This document shows positions 1 through 6,579 of a stretch of DNA of 6,611 bases, piece after piece. The notes beneath the pieces were generated by a model. It saw nothing but the letters and a program-made list of their open reading frames with translations. It was not told where the DNA came from and made no database searches. The stretch is taken from positions 1-6,611 of the forward strand of contig JAQCBG010000032.1 of assembly GCA_027621485.1 (NCBI GenBank), written 5' to 3'. A program made the position numbers and the translations under genes. Every line of letters starts with the position of its first letter. The stretch's first letter is position 1. This DNA is from Pseudomonadota bacterium (lineage in GTDB: Bacteria; Pseudomonadota; Alphaproteobacteria; Rickettsiales; Midichloriaceae).

Positions 1-811
1 TTATGAAAAAATTCTAAATACATATATTAAGTTCTATAAAGATATAGAAATTATAGCGCTTCCAATTTCGGCGGATCCTGGTGCAATGGGCGGTGCTTTT
101 AGTCATGAATTTCATGCTCTATCAGATGCTGGAGAAAGTTTTGTGCATTTTGATTCAGGATTACTTGAATATCTAAAGAGTAATAGATTTTTTACCATAA
201 AGGATCTTACGCAATTTTATGCAACTCTTAATGATAAAGGTGGCGATCATGATGATATAAGATATAAAAATAGTAAAAGTATAGAGGTTGGGCATATATT
301 TTCTCTAGGCAAGAGATATTCAAAAGCAATGGATTTTTGCGTGCAAAATAAAGATGGTATATTACAGAATCCGGAAATGGGATGTTATGGAATTGGTCTG
401 TCGCGTTTAGTGGGCGCTATTATAGAGATAAATCAACAAAAAGAATGTATGAGATGGCCAAGAAAGATTGCTCCTTTTGTATGTATGATTTCTAACTTAA
501 ATATAAAAGATGTAAGATGCGTAGAACTTACATCGCATTGTATCAATACTCTATCTGATTTGAAGATTGATTTTCTCTGTGATGATACAAAGGATAGCCC
601 AGGAAGAAAACTTGTAAGATCTGATACTTTAGGTTTTCCACTTCAAATCACAATAGGCTCAAGAAATGCGCAAAATGATGAAATAGAAATTGCATTGCGC
701 AATACAAAATTTCAATTTACAGATCAAATTCTTCAAAATCAAAGATCTAAAGTAATCAAAATACAAGAGTTAAGTGATTTCTTATATGAAAATAATTTTG
801 TTATTAAATAG
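1..811 (+). CDS. proS: Prolyl-tRNA synthetase, C-terminal part (5' end outside window)
   Basis: Cytoplasmic class II aminoacyl-tRNA synthetase that attaches proline to tRNA-Pro using ATP. The open frame runs from base 2 with no start, so the gene begins upstream; about 269 residues are visible. Seen: an ADPGAMGG...SHEFHAL stretch near visible residues 24-39, matching the ADTG-IGG-SHEF block of bacterial ProRS; GIEVGHIF-like IEVGHIFSLG; and class II motif 3 as GCYGIGLSRLVGAIIE. After WPRKIAPF comes the C-terminal anticodon-binding domain, ending in a TAG stop. The spacing between SHEF and IEVGHIF is short, so the long editing insertion of E. coli-type ProRS does not lie in this part; this fits the compact form of alphaproteobacteria, known from the family. 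An internal ATG at 86 lies inside the conserved ADPGAMGG block and is not the real start. tsaD follows after 6 nt, suggesting a shared transcript. Confidence 0.95.
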   Translation, partial: YEKILNTYIKFYKDIEIIALPISADPGAMGGAFSHEFHALSDAGESFVHFDSGLLEYLKSNRFFTIKDLTQFYATLNDKGGDHDDIRYKNSKSIEVGHIFSLGKRYSKAMDFCVQNKDGILQNPEMGCYGIGLSRLVGAIIEINQQKECMRWPRKIAPFVCMISNLNIKDVRCVELTSHCINTLSDLKIDFLCDDTKDSPGRKLVRSDTLGFPLQITIGSRNAQNDEIEIALRNTKFQFTDQILQNQRSKVIKIQELSDFLYENNFVIK

Positions 812-817
812 TATTAT

Positions 818-1876
818 ATGAGGGTTGTTCTTGGTATTGAGACTAGTTGTGATGAGACTGCAGTTGCTGCAGTTAGAGAAGATGGGTTTATTATTGCAAA
901 CGAAATACATTCGCAAATAGATTTGCATAAGGAGTTTGGTGGTGTTGTGCCTGAATTTGCTGCAAGATCTCATCTTAAAATTTTACAAATACTATATAAC
1001 AAAGCGCTTATCGCTATAGAGCAAAACAAATGCGTAATTGATGTTATTGCAGTTACAGTAGGCCCAGGGCTCATTGGTAGCTTGATAGTTGGTTTAATGT
1101 TTGCAAAAGGTCTTGCTATTGCGCTTAATTCATCAATTTTTGGTATAAATCATTTGGAGGCTCATATTTTAGTACCAAGAATGATTTATGATATAAAATT
1201 TCCATACCTCTCTGTTCTGATGTCTGGGGGGCATTGTCAAATTATTTTTACAAGAGGTGTTGGAATGCATGAAATAATTAGTACGACTTTAGATGATGCT
1301 GCTGGTGAGGTATTGGATAAAATAGCAAGAGAACTTGAAATTGGTTATCCAGGAGGGCCAATTATAGAGAAATTAGCATCTGATGGTAATGAGAATGCAT
1401 TTAATATGCCAAAAGCGCTCTGTGGTATGAGAGATGACAAAAATTTCTCATTTTCTGGATTGAAGACGCATGTTAAGAAATTAATTCAAAAATTAGCAAT
1501 ATCTAAAAATGTTGCAATAAAAGATTTATCAATGAATATAAAATGCGATATTTGCGCATCTTTACAAAAAACTATTGCAGAGATTTTTGTATATAAATTA
1601 AAGCAAGCGATACAATATATTGAGCTAAATAGCGCGCGCTTTAATAAAATGCCAGATACAATTGTTTTATCTGGAGGTGTTGCTGCAAACTATTATATAA
1701 GGAAATATATAGCGATGCATCTTAGCTCTCAAAAAATAATATGCCCGCCAAAAGCTTTTTGCACAGATAATGGAGTTATGATAGCATGGAGTGGAGTTGA
1801 GCGTTTAATTTCTGGGAATCTCAAAGATAGTATCAATATAGAGCCGCGTGCTAGATGGTCTATTGATGAAGTTTGA
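818..1876 (+). CDS. tsaD: tRNA N6-adenosine threonylcarbamoyltransferase TsaD
   Basis: Transfers the threonylcarbamoyl group from threonylcarbamoyl-AMP to A37 of tRNAs that read ANN codons (t6A), working in the cytoplasm with TsaB and TsaE; neither partner is in this window. The 352-residue length is normal for the family. Seen in order: the N-terminal phosphate-binding block GIETSCDETAVA (residues 6-17), GGVVPEFAARSH (41-52), VGPGLIGSL (81-89), the metal-binding HxxxH in NHLEAH (H112, H116), LMSGGHC (134-140), DDAAGEVLDK (159-168), YPGGP (177-181), SFSGLKT (211-217), VLSGGVAAN (283-291) and CTDNGVMIAW (315-324, with D317 the expected metal ligand), ending in PRARW. The ATG at 818 is chosen because the conserved GIETS block starts five residues later. 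It lies 6 nt after proS with no Shine-Dalgarno motif, so translational coupling is plausible. Older databases call this protein Gcp or YgjD and wrongly describe it as an O-sialoglycoprotease. Confidence 0.97.
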   Translation: MRVVLGIETSCDETAVAAVREDGFIIANEIHSQIDLHKEFGGVVPEFAARSHLKILQILYNKALIAIEQNKCVIDVIAVTVGPGLIGSLIVGLMFAKGLAIALNSSIFGINHLEAHILVPRMIYDIKFPYLSVLMSGGHCQIIFTRGVGMHEIISTTLDDAAGEVLDKIARELEIGYPGGPIIEKLASDGNENAFNMPKALCGMRDDKNFSFSGLKTHVKKLIQKLAISKNVAIKDLSMNIKCDICASLQKTIAEIFVYKLKQAIQYIELNSARFNKMPDTIVLSGGVAANYYIRKYIAMHLSSQKIICPPKAFCTDNGVMIAWSGVERLISGNLKDSINIEPRARWSIDEV

Positions 1877-1908
1877 TAAATTTATCACGTGATAATAATT
1901 TGCTTATC
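1875..1908. repeat. Alternating GATAA/TTATC inverted repeats at the tsaD 3' end
   Basis: Four half-sites alternate in orientation: GATAA at 1875-1879, TTATC at 1882-1886, GATAA at 1891-1895 and TTATC at 1904-1908. Together they make two overlapping perfect 14-bp palindromes, TGATAAATTTATCA (1874-1887, starting with the tsaD stop codon) and TTATCACGTGATAA (1882-1895). As RNA the second gives only a 5-bp stem with an ACGT loop and no U-run, so it is a poor intrinsic terminator. A protein-binding site upstream of ccmE is possible, but chance in AT-rich DNA is not excluded. The pattern is certain; any function is inference. Confidence 0.5.
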
Positions 1909-1939
1909 CATTCTGAGTTTTTAGTTTATTTGAATATTT

Positions 1940-2344
1940 ATGTATAAAATGCATCCAAAAAAGCAATGGAAATCAAGATTGTATATAACGGTTGCATCAG
2001 TTTTTTTTGTTTCTTGTATTGTGATTTCAGCGCTTATTGCATTTAAAGATAATATAGTGTTTTTTGTTGAGCCGACTGAGCTTTTAAATATGCAAGATAA
2101 AGAAAATAAAGAATTACGACTTGGAGGCCTTGTGCAAAAAGATAGTATACAGAATAAAGATATGTTTCACTTAGAGTTTGTATTAACAGATAAGAAATCT
2201 GATATTATTGTTGTATATAGCGGCAGAACTCCAATGCTTTTTAAAGAAGGAAGTGGTGCAATTGTAAAGGGTATGCTAAAAGAGGGGAAATTTTACGCAG
2301 AAGAATTACTCGCAAAGCACGATGAAAACTATACACCAAAATAA
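1940..2344 (+). CDS. ccmE: Cytochrome c-type biogenesis haem chaperone CcmE
   Basis: Periplasm-facing, membrane-anchored haem chaperone of cytochrome c maturation System I. It binds haem covalently and hands it to the CcmF/H ligase for attachment to apocytochromes c. The protein has 134 residues. Seen: a basic N-terminus (residues 6-14), a single transmembrane segment at about 15-36, then the soluble beta-barrel domain with LRLGGLV (59-65), VLTDK (81-85), VYSGRTPMLFKEGSGAIVKG (92-111) and the hallmark KHDENY (126-131). H127 is the covalent haem-binding histidine and Y131 the expected axial ligand. It ends three residues after that tyrosine, so it lacks the longer tail of many proteobacterial homologues; a short tail is also what I recall of rickettsial CcmE. 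An alternative start at Met4 (1949) cannot be excluded, as neither has a Shine-Dalgarno motif. No other ccm gene is nearby, which fits the scattered ccm genes of Rickettsiales. Confidence 0.95.
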   Translation: MYKMHPKKQWKSRLYITVASVFFVSCIVISALIAFKDNIVFFVEPTELLNMQDKENKELRLGGLVQKDSIQNKDMFHLEFVLTDKKSDIIVVYSGRTPMLFKEGSGAIVKGMLKEGKFYAEELLAKHDENYTPK

Positions 2345-2383
2345 ATAAACTTTTGTTATTATTTCAGCTTTTACTTTGAGTTA

Positions 2384-2412
2384 TTGATTTTTTCTTTCCT
2401 AGAGCATATAAT
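2384..2412 (+). promoter_or_regulatory. Probable sigma70-type promoter of the rpsB-tsf-pyrH cluster
   Basis: A -35-like TTGATT (2384-2389; first four bases of the TTGACA consensus) and a perfect -10 TATAAT (2407-2412) are separated by exactly 17 nt. This is the best promoter match I found in the window, and it lies in the largest non-coding gap, ahead of a ribosomal protein gene. Transcription would start near 2418-2420, giving an rpsB 5' leader of about 155 nt. It is predicted from sequence only. Confidence 0.65.
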
Positions 2413-2418
2413 CCTGCT

Positions 2419-2574
2419 ACATCACTAGGATTGCATACCTAAGCGATAAGACAAAACATGCGAAATGATAAAATTTAGTGTTATTTATTTAATCAATGTC
2501 ATTCAATCTAATTTTAAATAAATGATCTTTTATTTCGCAGAGGTATTTAACTAAATTTCATGAGTTTTTAAAAA
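2419..2574 (+). promoter_or_regulatory. Structured 5' leader of rpsB, candidate autoregulatory element
   Basis: Between the predicted start of transcription and the rpsB ATG, three nested helices can form. The outer one is ATACCT (2435-2440) with AGGTAT (2541-2546). The middle one is TGCGAAA (2459-2465) plus TAAAA (2469-2473) with the continuous strand 2528-2539, giving 12 bp with a 3-nt bulge. The inner one is 2480-2492 with 2514-2526, giving 13 bp including two G-U pairs. Together they form one long stem around a loop of about 21 nt. The outer helix covers part of the only Shine-Dalgarno-like motif here, AGAGG (2539-2543), though that motif is 31 nt from the ATG. In E. coli, rpsB-tsf is controlled by S2 binding its own leader; a similar role here is inference. 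A separate small RNA is the alternative. Confidence 0.4.
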
Positions 2575-3408
2575 ATGTACCAAGCAAATTTCACTATTAA
2601 GCAATTATTCGAATCAGGACTTCATTACGGCCATAAAACAAATCTTTGGAATCCAAAGATGTCTCAATATATATATGGCGCCAAAGGTGGTATACATATT
2701 ATAGATCTGAGGCAAACATTTATAATGTTAAATTCTGCACTGAAGTTTTTGCATAAAATTGCTTCTAATAATGGCAGAATATTATTTGTTGGAACAAAAA
2801 GGCAAGCTGCTACAAGCATTGCAAATCATGCAAAGCGTTGTGGGCAATATTTTGTTAACTATAGATGGCTTGGAGGTATGATGACTAACTGGTCTACAGT
2901 ATTTAAATCTGTAAAGACACTAGAATCTTCTGAAAAACTATACGCTGATCAAGATTTAGAGTTCACGAAAAAAGAAAGATTAAATCTTAAAAGAGAGATA
3001 GAAAAGTTAGACCATACACTTGGAGGTATCAGAAATATGGGCGGTATTCCGGATGCATTACTCGTTATGGATACAAAAGAGAATGCAATAGCAGTGCAAG
3101 AAGCTAAAAAACTCAACATTCCTGTTATTGCTATCGTTGATACAAATACAAGTTTTGACAATATTCATTATGTTATACCTGGGAATGACGACTCCAAAAA
3201 AGGAATAGATTTGATATGCTCTCTCGCAGCGGATGCAATTCTTGAGGGTATAGAGCATGGGCTTCAAAAATCTGGAGTAAGTATTGATGAAAAATTAGAA
3301 GATGAAGTAATGGATAAAGATACAGATTTACAAGAAGTTAACCATGCTTCTTCTGATAAAGAAGTAGAGAAAGAAATAGAAGAGATAAAATTAAGTGAAC
3401 ACGACTAA
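2575..3408 (+). CDS. rpsB: 30S ribosomal protein S2
   Basis: Structural protein of the small ribosomal subunit, joining late near the head-body junction. The 277-residue frame carries the family's blocks in order: LFESGLHYGHKT...WNPKM (11-29), YIYGAKGGIHIIDL (32-45), ILFVGTKRQA (69-78), NYRWLGGMMTNW (95-106), TLGGIRNMGGIPDALLVMD (148-166), NIPVIAIVDTN (181-191) and IPGNDDS (201-207). Residues from about 236 form a highly charged, mostly acidic tail rich in Glu, Asp and Lys that is not part of the core fold and looks disordered; it makes the protein somewhat longer than the roughly 240 residues of E. coli S2. The ATG at 2575 fits the family's N-terminus, but no Shine-Dalgarno motif lies at normal distance. 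A promoter and a foldable leader precede it. tsf follows after 71 nt, the near-universal rpsB-tsf pairing. Confidence 0.97.
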   Translation: MYQANFTIKQLFESGLHYGHKTNLWNPKMSQYIYGAKGGIHIIDLRQTFIMLNSALKFLHKIASNNGRILFVGTKRQAATSIANHAKRCGQYFVNYRWLGGMMTNWSTVFKSVKTLESSEKLYADQDLEFTKKERLNLKREIEKLDHTLGGIRNMGGIPDALLVMDTKENAIAVQEAKKLNIPVIAIVDTNTSFDNIHYVIPGNDDSKKGIDLICSLAADAILEGIEHGLQKSGVSIDEKLEDEVMDKDTDLQEVNHASSDKEVEKEIEEIKLSEHD

Positions 3409-3479
3409 GGGTTTAGCTTATTGTGATGTATTCATATATTGCTCCATATAATTTTTTTAAACATTTTTTAATATAGAAG

Positions 3480-4367
3480 ATGAATGCTATAAATAACTCT
3501 GATATCAAAGTCCTTCGCTCAAGAACTGGGGCTGGTGTTATGGATTGTAAGAAAGCTTTGCTTGCTTGTTCTGGAAATATAGATGAAGCTGGTGATTGGC
3601 TACGCAAAAAAGGAATAGCGTCAAGTAACAAAAAAGCAGATAGAGAAACACCAGAAGGTGTTATTGCGCTTGCAATAGAGGGTAATAAAGCATCGATCAT
3701 TGAGTTGAACTCAGAGACTGATTTTGTTGCTAAAAATAAAATGTTTCAAGATCTTGCAAATATCATTGCATCAAGTTTATTAAATGCAAAGCAGGATATT
3801 GTATTAGATGATTTTTTAAATTCTATAGTTGTTGATAAAGATGCTAAGATTAAAGATTTAATTGCAGAGCATATATCCATTATTGGAGAAAATATAAGGC
3901 TCAGTAGAATACATAAAATAGAGTGCCAAGATGATGTGATAATTGCTTCATACATGCATGGATCTTTATCTCAGAACATTGGTAAAATAGGTGTATTAGC
4001 AGTTCTTAAATCAGATACAGCTGAAAAAGATAAAGTTTTATCTCTTGGTAAAAACATTGCAGTACATATAGCTGCATTGAATCCTGTTGCTCTTCATAGG
4101 GAAGATGTAGATTCTACTATCATTGAAAAAGAAGCTGAAATATTAAGAGAAAACGCAATATCAAGTGGTAAGCCAGAGAATATGGTAGACAAAATAGTAG
4201 AGGGTCAAATTACTAAGTTTTACAAAGAGAACGTATTGATGGAGCAGCAGTTCGTCATGAATGATAAGATAAGCATTAAAGAACTTATTGCATCTACTGC
4301 AAAAGAAGATGGATGCAATATAGACATTGTAAGTTTTGTAAGATTTAGTCTTGAAGATTCAAAGTGA
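3480..4367 (+). CDS. tsf: Translation elongation factor Ts
   Basis: Guanine-nucleotide exchange factor that releases GDP from EF-Tu so it can bind GTP and aminoacyl-tRNA again; cytoplasmic. The 295-residue length is normal. Seen: the N-terminal UBA-like domain (about 1-50) with RTGAGVMDCKKAL (15-27), then the core signature ELNSETDFVAKN (75-86), in which TDFVAKN contacts the EF-Tu nucleotide-binding region. A second core subdomain follows with MHGSLSQNIGKIGVL (159-173) and HIAALNPVAL (196-205), and then a C-terminal segment with SGKPENMVDKIVEGQITKFY (229-248) and LMEQQFVM (253-260). The start at 3480 places the UBA domain at the usual distance. AGAAG touches the ATG directly, too close for a working Shine-Dalgarno. 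It probably shares the rpsB transcript; two T-runs in the 71-nt spacer lack a convincing GC-rich stem, so I see no terminator there. Confidence 0.97.
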   Translation: MNAINNSDIKVLRSRTGAGVMDCKKALLACSGNIDEAGDWLRKKGIASSNKKADRETPEGVIALAIEGNKASIIELNSETDFVAKNKMFQDLANIIASSLLNAKQDIVLDDFLNSIVVDKDAKIKDLIAEHISIIGENIRLSRIHKIECQDDVIIASYMHGSLSQNIGKIGVLAVLKSDTAEKDKVLSLGKNIAVHIAALNPVALHREDVDSTIIEKEAEILRENAISSGKPENMVDKIVEGQITKFYKENVLMEQQFVMNDKISIKELIASTAKEDGCNIDIVSFVRFSLEDSK

Positions 4368-4440
4368 TGAACTAAAAGATGAAGGAATTTTCACATCAAG
4401 ATTTAAGATAATATTCTAATATTCAGCTCTAGCACACTAA

Positions 4441-5148
4441 ATGCAGCAATATAAACGCGTCATGATTAAACTTTCTGGCGAATCTCTTATGGGGCATCAG
4501 AAGTTTGGTCATGATATTGATGTGATAAGTAGAATTTGCCTTGATATTAAAGAAGTTTATGATGCGGGATTTCAGATCTCAATAGTAATTGGTGGCGGGA
4601 ACATTTGCAGAGGCGCAACAACTTCTGCTCTTGGCATGAATAGAGTGAGCGCTGATAATATGGGTATGCTTGCAACTGTAATAAATGCAATTGCTTTACA
4701 AAGTAGTCTTGAGAGAATTGGCGCTGTAACGCGCGTGCAGTCTGCAACGCCTATGATAGCAATTGCAGAGCAATATATGAGAAGGCGTGCAATAAGGCAT
4801 ATGGAGAAGTCTAGGATTGTTATTTTTGCTGCCGGAACCGGGAATCCTTTTTTTACAACAGATACCGCAGCTTCGCTTCGTGCATCTGAAGTAAATTGTG
4901 ATGTCATATTAAAAGCAACTCAAGTTGACGGAATATATTCTGCAGACCCTCATATAAATAAAAATGCAGTAAAATATCCCAGCATATCATATCATGATGT
5001 TATTACTAAAAATTTAGGCGTAATGGATATTACTGCAATAACACTTGCAAGAGATAATAAGATACCGATTTTAGTATTCAGCATTAAGAAAAAAGGGGAA
5101 ATTCTAAAAGTACTATCGGGCAAAGGTGATTTTTCAATGATTCAATAA
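4441..5148 (+). CDS. pyrH: Uridylate kinase (UMP kinase)
   Basis: Bacterial hexameric UMP kinase of the amino-acid kinase family; it phosphorylates UMP to UDP with ATP, the first step from UMP toward UTP, CTP and DNA/RNA precursors. It is unrelated to eukaryotic UMP/CMP kinases. The 235 residues match the family. Seen: KLSGESLMG (10-18) for phosphate binding, the glycine-rich VIGGGNICRGA (49-59), ADNMGMLATVINA (71-83) with the UMP-contacting Asp, GTGNPFFTTDTAASLRA (132-148), and the nucleotide-binding KATQVDGIYSADP (158-170). The ATG at 4441 puts KLSGE at residue 10, as expected. It lies 73 nt after tsf without a Shine-Dalgarno motif. The spacer holds an AT-only inverted repeat (4410-4423) but no clear promoter. 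The usual next gene, frr, does not follow; glyA lies convergently downstream instead. Confidence 0.97.
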   Translation: MQQYKRVMIKLSGESLMGHQKFGHDIDVISRICLDIKEVYDAGFQISIVIGGGNICRGATTSALGMNRVSADNMGMLATVINAIALQSSLERIGAVTRVQSATPMIAIAEQYMRRRAIRHMEKSRIVIFAAGTGNPFFTTDTAASLRASEVNCDVILKATQVDGIYSADPHINKNAVKYPSISYHDVITKNLGVMDITAITLARDNKIPILVFSIKKKGEILKVLSGKGDFSMIQ

Positions 5149-5167
5149 AGTAACTTCGCACCTATAC

Positions 5168-5182
5168 ACTTTAAAAGTTTTT
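5168..5182 (+). terminator. Weak candidate intrinsic terminator after pyrH
   Basis: ACTT (5168-5171) and AAGT (5175-5178) can pair around a 3-nt loop and run into five T residues (5178-5182). The stem is only 4 bp and AT-rich, so it would be weak alone. The position, 20 nt after pyrH and between convergent genes, is where a terminator would be expected. A further AT hairpin, TAAATG (5188-5193) with CATTTA (5205-5210), lies between this and the glyA stop and could act from either side. Confidence 0.25.
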
Positions 5183-5222
5183 GAACATAAATGAATTAAA
5201 ATTACATTTACGATAAATAAAA

Positions 5223-6470
5223 TTAGTAAATTGGAAATGCGTTGCAAATTTCCAATACTTTAGATTTTATAGAATTTATTGCACTCTCATCTTTTATATT
5301 ATCTAACGTATCTGCTATTAAATTTCCAATTTCTTTAAAGTGCTCTTTTCTAAGTCCACGTGTTGTGCATGCCGCTGATCCAAGTCTTATACCAGATGTA
5401 ACAACAAAACTTTCAGTATCAAATGGTATGCTATTTTTATTACAGGTAAGGTGGGCTTCATCAAGCGCTATCTCTGCATCTTTTCCTGTGATAGATTTAT
5501 TGCGCAAATCTACTATTAGGAGATGAGAATCTGTACCTCCTGTTAATACATCAAATCCTCTTTGATTTAAAGTGGTAGCAAGTGCACGGCAGTTCTCTAT
5601 AACATTTTTTATATACTCTTTATATGAATCTTGTAGAGCTTCCTTGAAGGCAGTAGCTTTTGCAGCAATAACATGCATAAGTGGGCCGCCTTGCATGCCC
5701 GGAAAAACAGCCGAGTTAATAGCTTTTGCAATCTCTTTATTATTAGTAAGTATCATGCCGCCTCTTGGACCTCTTAATGTTTTGTGAGTTGTTGTTGTCA
5801 CAACATCTGCATGAGGAATGGGGCTTTGATGAAATCCTGTTGCAACGAGCCCTGCGATGTGAGCCATATCAACCATTAAATAAGCATTAATACTGTCTGC
5901 AATCTCTCTAAATTTTTTAAAATCTAATTCTCTTGGGTATGCTGAATGACCTGCTATAATAACTTTTGGCTTATATTTTTTTGCATTAAATTCAACTTCA
6001 TCATAATTTATTCTAAATGTTTTTTGATCAACGCCATAGTGTTTTGCATTAAACCATTTTCCAGATTGATTGACAGGCGAGCCATGAGTTAAGTGACCTC
6101 CAGCATCAAGAGACATTCCAAGGATAGTATCGCCAGGCTTAAGTAAAGACAAAAATACAGCTTGATTCGCCTGAGATCCAGAATGCGGCTGCACATTGAC
6201 AAATTCACAATTAAAAAGCTGCTTTGCTCTTTCTATAGCAAGTGATTCTGCTATATCAACATACTGACATCCACCATAGTATCTTTTTTTTGGATATCCT
6301 TCTGCATACTTATTTGTAAGTATAGAGCCAAGTGCCTCAAGTACTGCTTTGCTAACTATATTTTCAGATGCAATAAGTTCTAGGCAATCTTGCTGCCTAT
6401 TTTTTTCTTTTGCTATGGCGTTATAAATATCGACATCTATTTCTTTAAGTGAGCTTTTAAAAAATTCCAT
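5223..6470 (-). CDS. glyA: Serine hydroxymethyltransferase
   Basis: PLP-dependent cytoplasmic enzyme that interconverts serine plus tetrahydrofolate with glycine plus 5,10-methylene-tetrahydrofolate. It supplies one-carbon units for thymidylate, purines and formyl-Met-tRNA. The 415-residue length is typical. Seen: [10 protein letters not shown] (31-40), [17 protein letters not shown] (51-67), [14 protein letters not shown] (92-105), [10 protein letters not shown] (121-130), DMAHIAGL (201-208), the PLP-lysine block [14 protein letters not shown] (225-238) with K230 as the Schiff-base lysine, and [10 protein letters not shown] (257-266). The substrate-carboxylate arginine is R362 in TSGIRLGS (358-365). 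The next stretch reads [10 protein letters not shown], where most homologues read GTPA, a small departure. The ATG at 6468-6470 gives the usual short N-terminus; no Shine-Dalgarno motif is seen. It is convergent with pyrH and lies downstream of a tRNA gene on the same strand, possibly cotranscribed with it. Confidence 0.97.
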   Translation of the reverse strand: MEFFKSSLKEIDVDIYNAIAKEKNRQQDCLELIASENIVSKAVLEALGSILTNKYAEGYPKKRYYGGCQYVDIAESLAIERAKQLFNCEFVNVQPHSGSQANQAVFLSLLKPGDTILGMSLDAGGHLTHGSPVNQSGKWFNAKHYGVDQKTFRINYDEVEFNAKKYKPKVIIAGHSAYPRELDFKKFREIADSINAYLMVDMAHIAGLVATGFHQSPIPHADVVTTTTHKTLRGPRGGMILTNNKEIAKAINSAVFPGMQGGPLMHVIAAKATAFKEALQDSYKEYIKNVIENCRALATTLNQRGFDVLTGGTDSHLLIVDLRNKSITGKDAEIALDEAHLTCNKNSIPFDTESFVVTSGIRLGSAACTTRGLRKEHFKEIGNLIADTLDNIKDESAINSIKSKVLEICNAFPIY

Positions 6471-6526
6471 TAGGCGATACTGAGTAGTAAATTTTTATAG
6501 CGAATCATTCTGAAGGTATTGTATTG

Positions 6527-6579
6527 AAGTATTATAATTTATGCAATGCTTATGAAGCTTATAATTATAATTAATACTT
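6527..6579 (-). repeat. Inverted repeat in the tRNA-glyA spacer
   Basis: AAGTATT (6527-6533) is the exact reverse complement of AATACTT (6573-6579). The helix can continue with six more AT pairs after a 4-nt bulge, with GCTT/AAGC inside the loop. Read on the minus strand it begins at the final A of the tRNA CCA end and covers the immediate trailer. No U-run follows on the minus strand, so it does not look like an intrinsic terminator. It may be a processing or stabilising structure, or only AT-rich symmetry. Confidence 0.35.

Noticed and set aside
86..811. Reading the first gene as a complete 241-residue protein starting at ATG 86
   Set aside because: The frame is open to the window edge, and this Met lies inside the conserved ADPGAMGG-SHEF block of ProRS, so it is an internal codon of a truncated gene.
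2339..2364. AT-only hairpin after ccmE as a terminator (AAATAAATAA with TTATTATTT)
   Set aside because: It has no GC pairs, one bulge, and is followed by CAGC rather than a U-run, so it is unlikely to stop transcription.
3421..3452. Possible tsf promoter, TTGTGA (3421-3426) and TATAAT (3447-3452)
   Set aside because: The spacing is 20 nt, too long for a normal sigma70 promoter, and no -35 is present at 16-18 nt. The -10 match alone is expected by chance in AT-rich sequence.
3452..3469. T-runs between rpsB and tsf as an intrinsic terminator
   Set aside because: No stable stem precedes either run; the nearest inverted repeat, CTAA/TTAG at about 3404-3416, has 4 bp and lies too far upstream.
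4379..4411. Ten-codon open frame beginning ATGAAGGAA in the tsf-pyrH spacer
   Set aside because: It is very short, has no ribosome binding site and no recognisable sequence; ATG-started frames of this size are common by chance.
4410..4423. AATATTCTAATATT inverted repeat before pyrH
   Set aside because: A 5-bp AT-only stem with a 4-nt loop is too weak and too common in this composition to call a regulatory element.
4572..4907. Minus-strand 111-residue open frame inside pyrH
   Set aside because: It lies wholly within the well-supported pyrH frame and shows no recognisable family. The same reasoning removes the minus-strand frames at 782-973, 2949-3161, 3058-3267, 3413-3700, 3746-3955 and 4547-4747 and the plus-strand frames within glyA.
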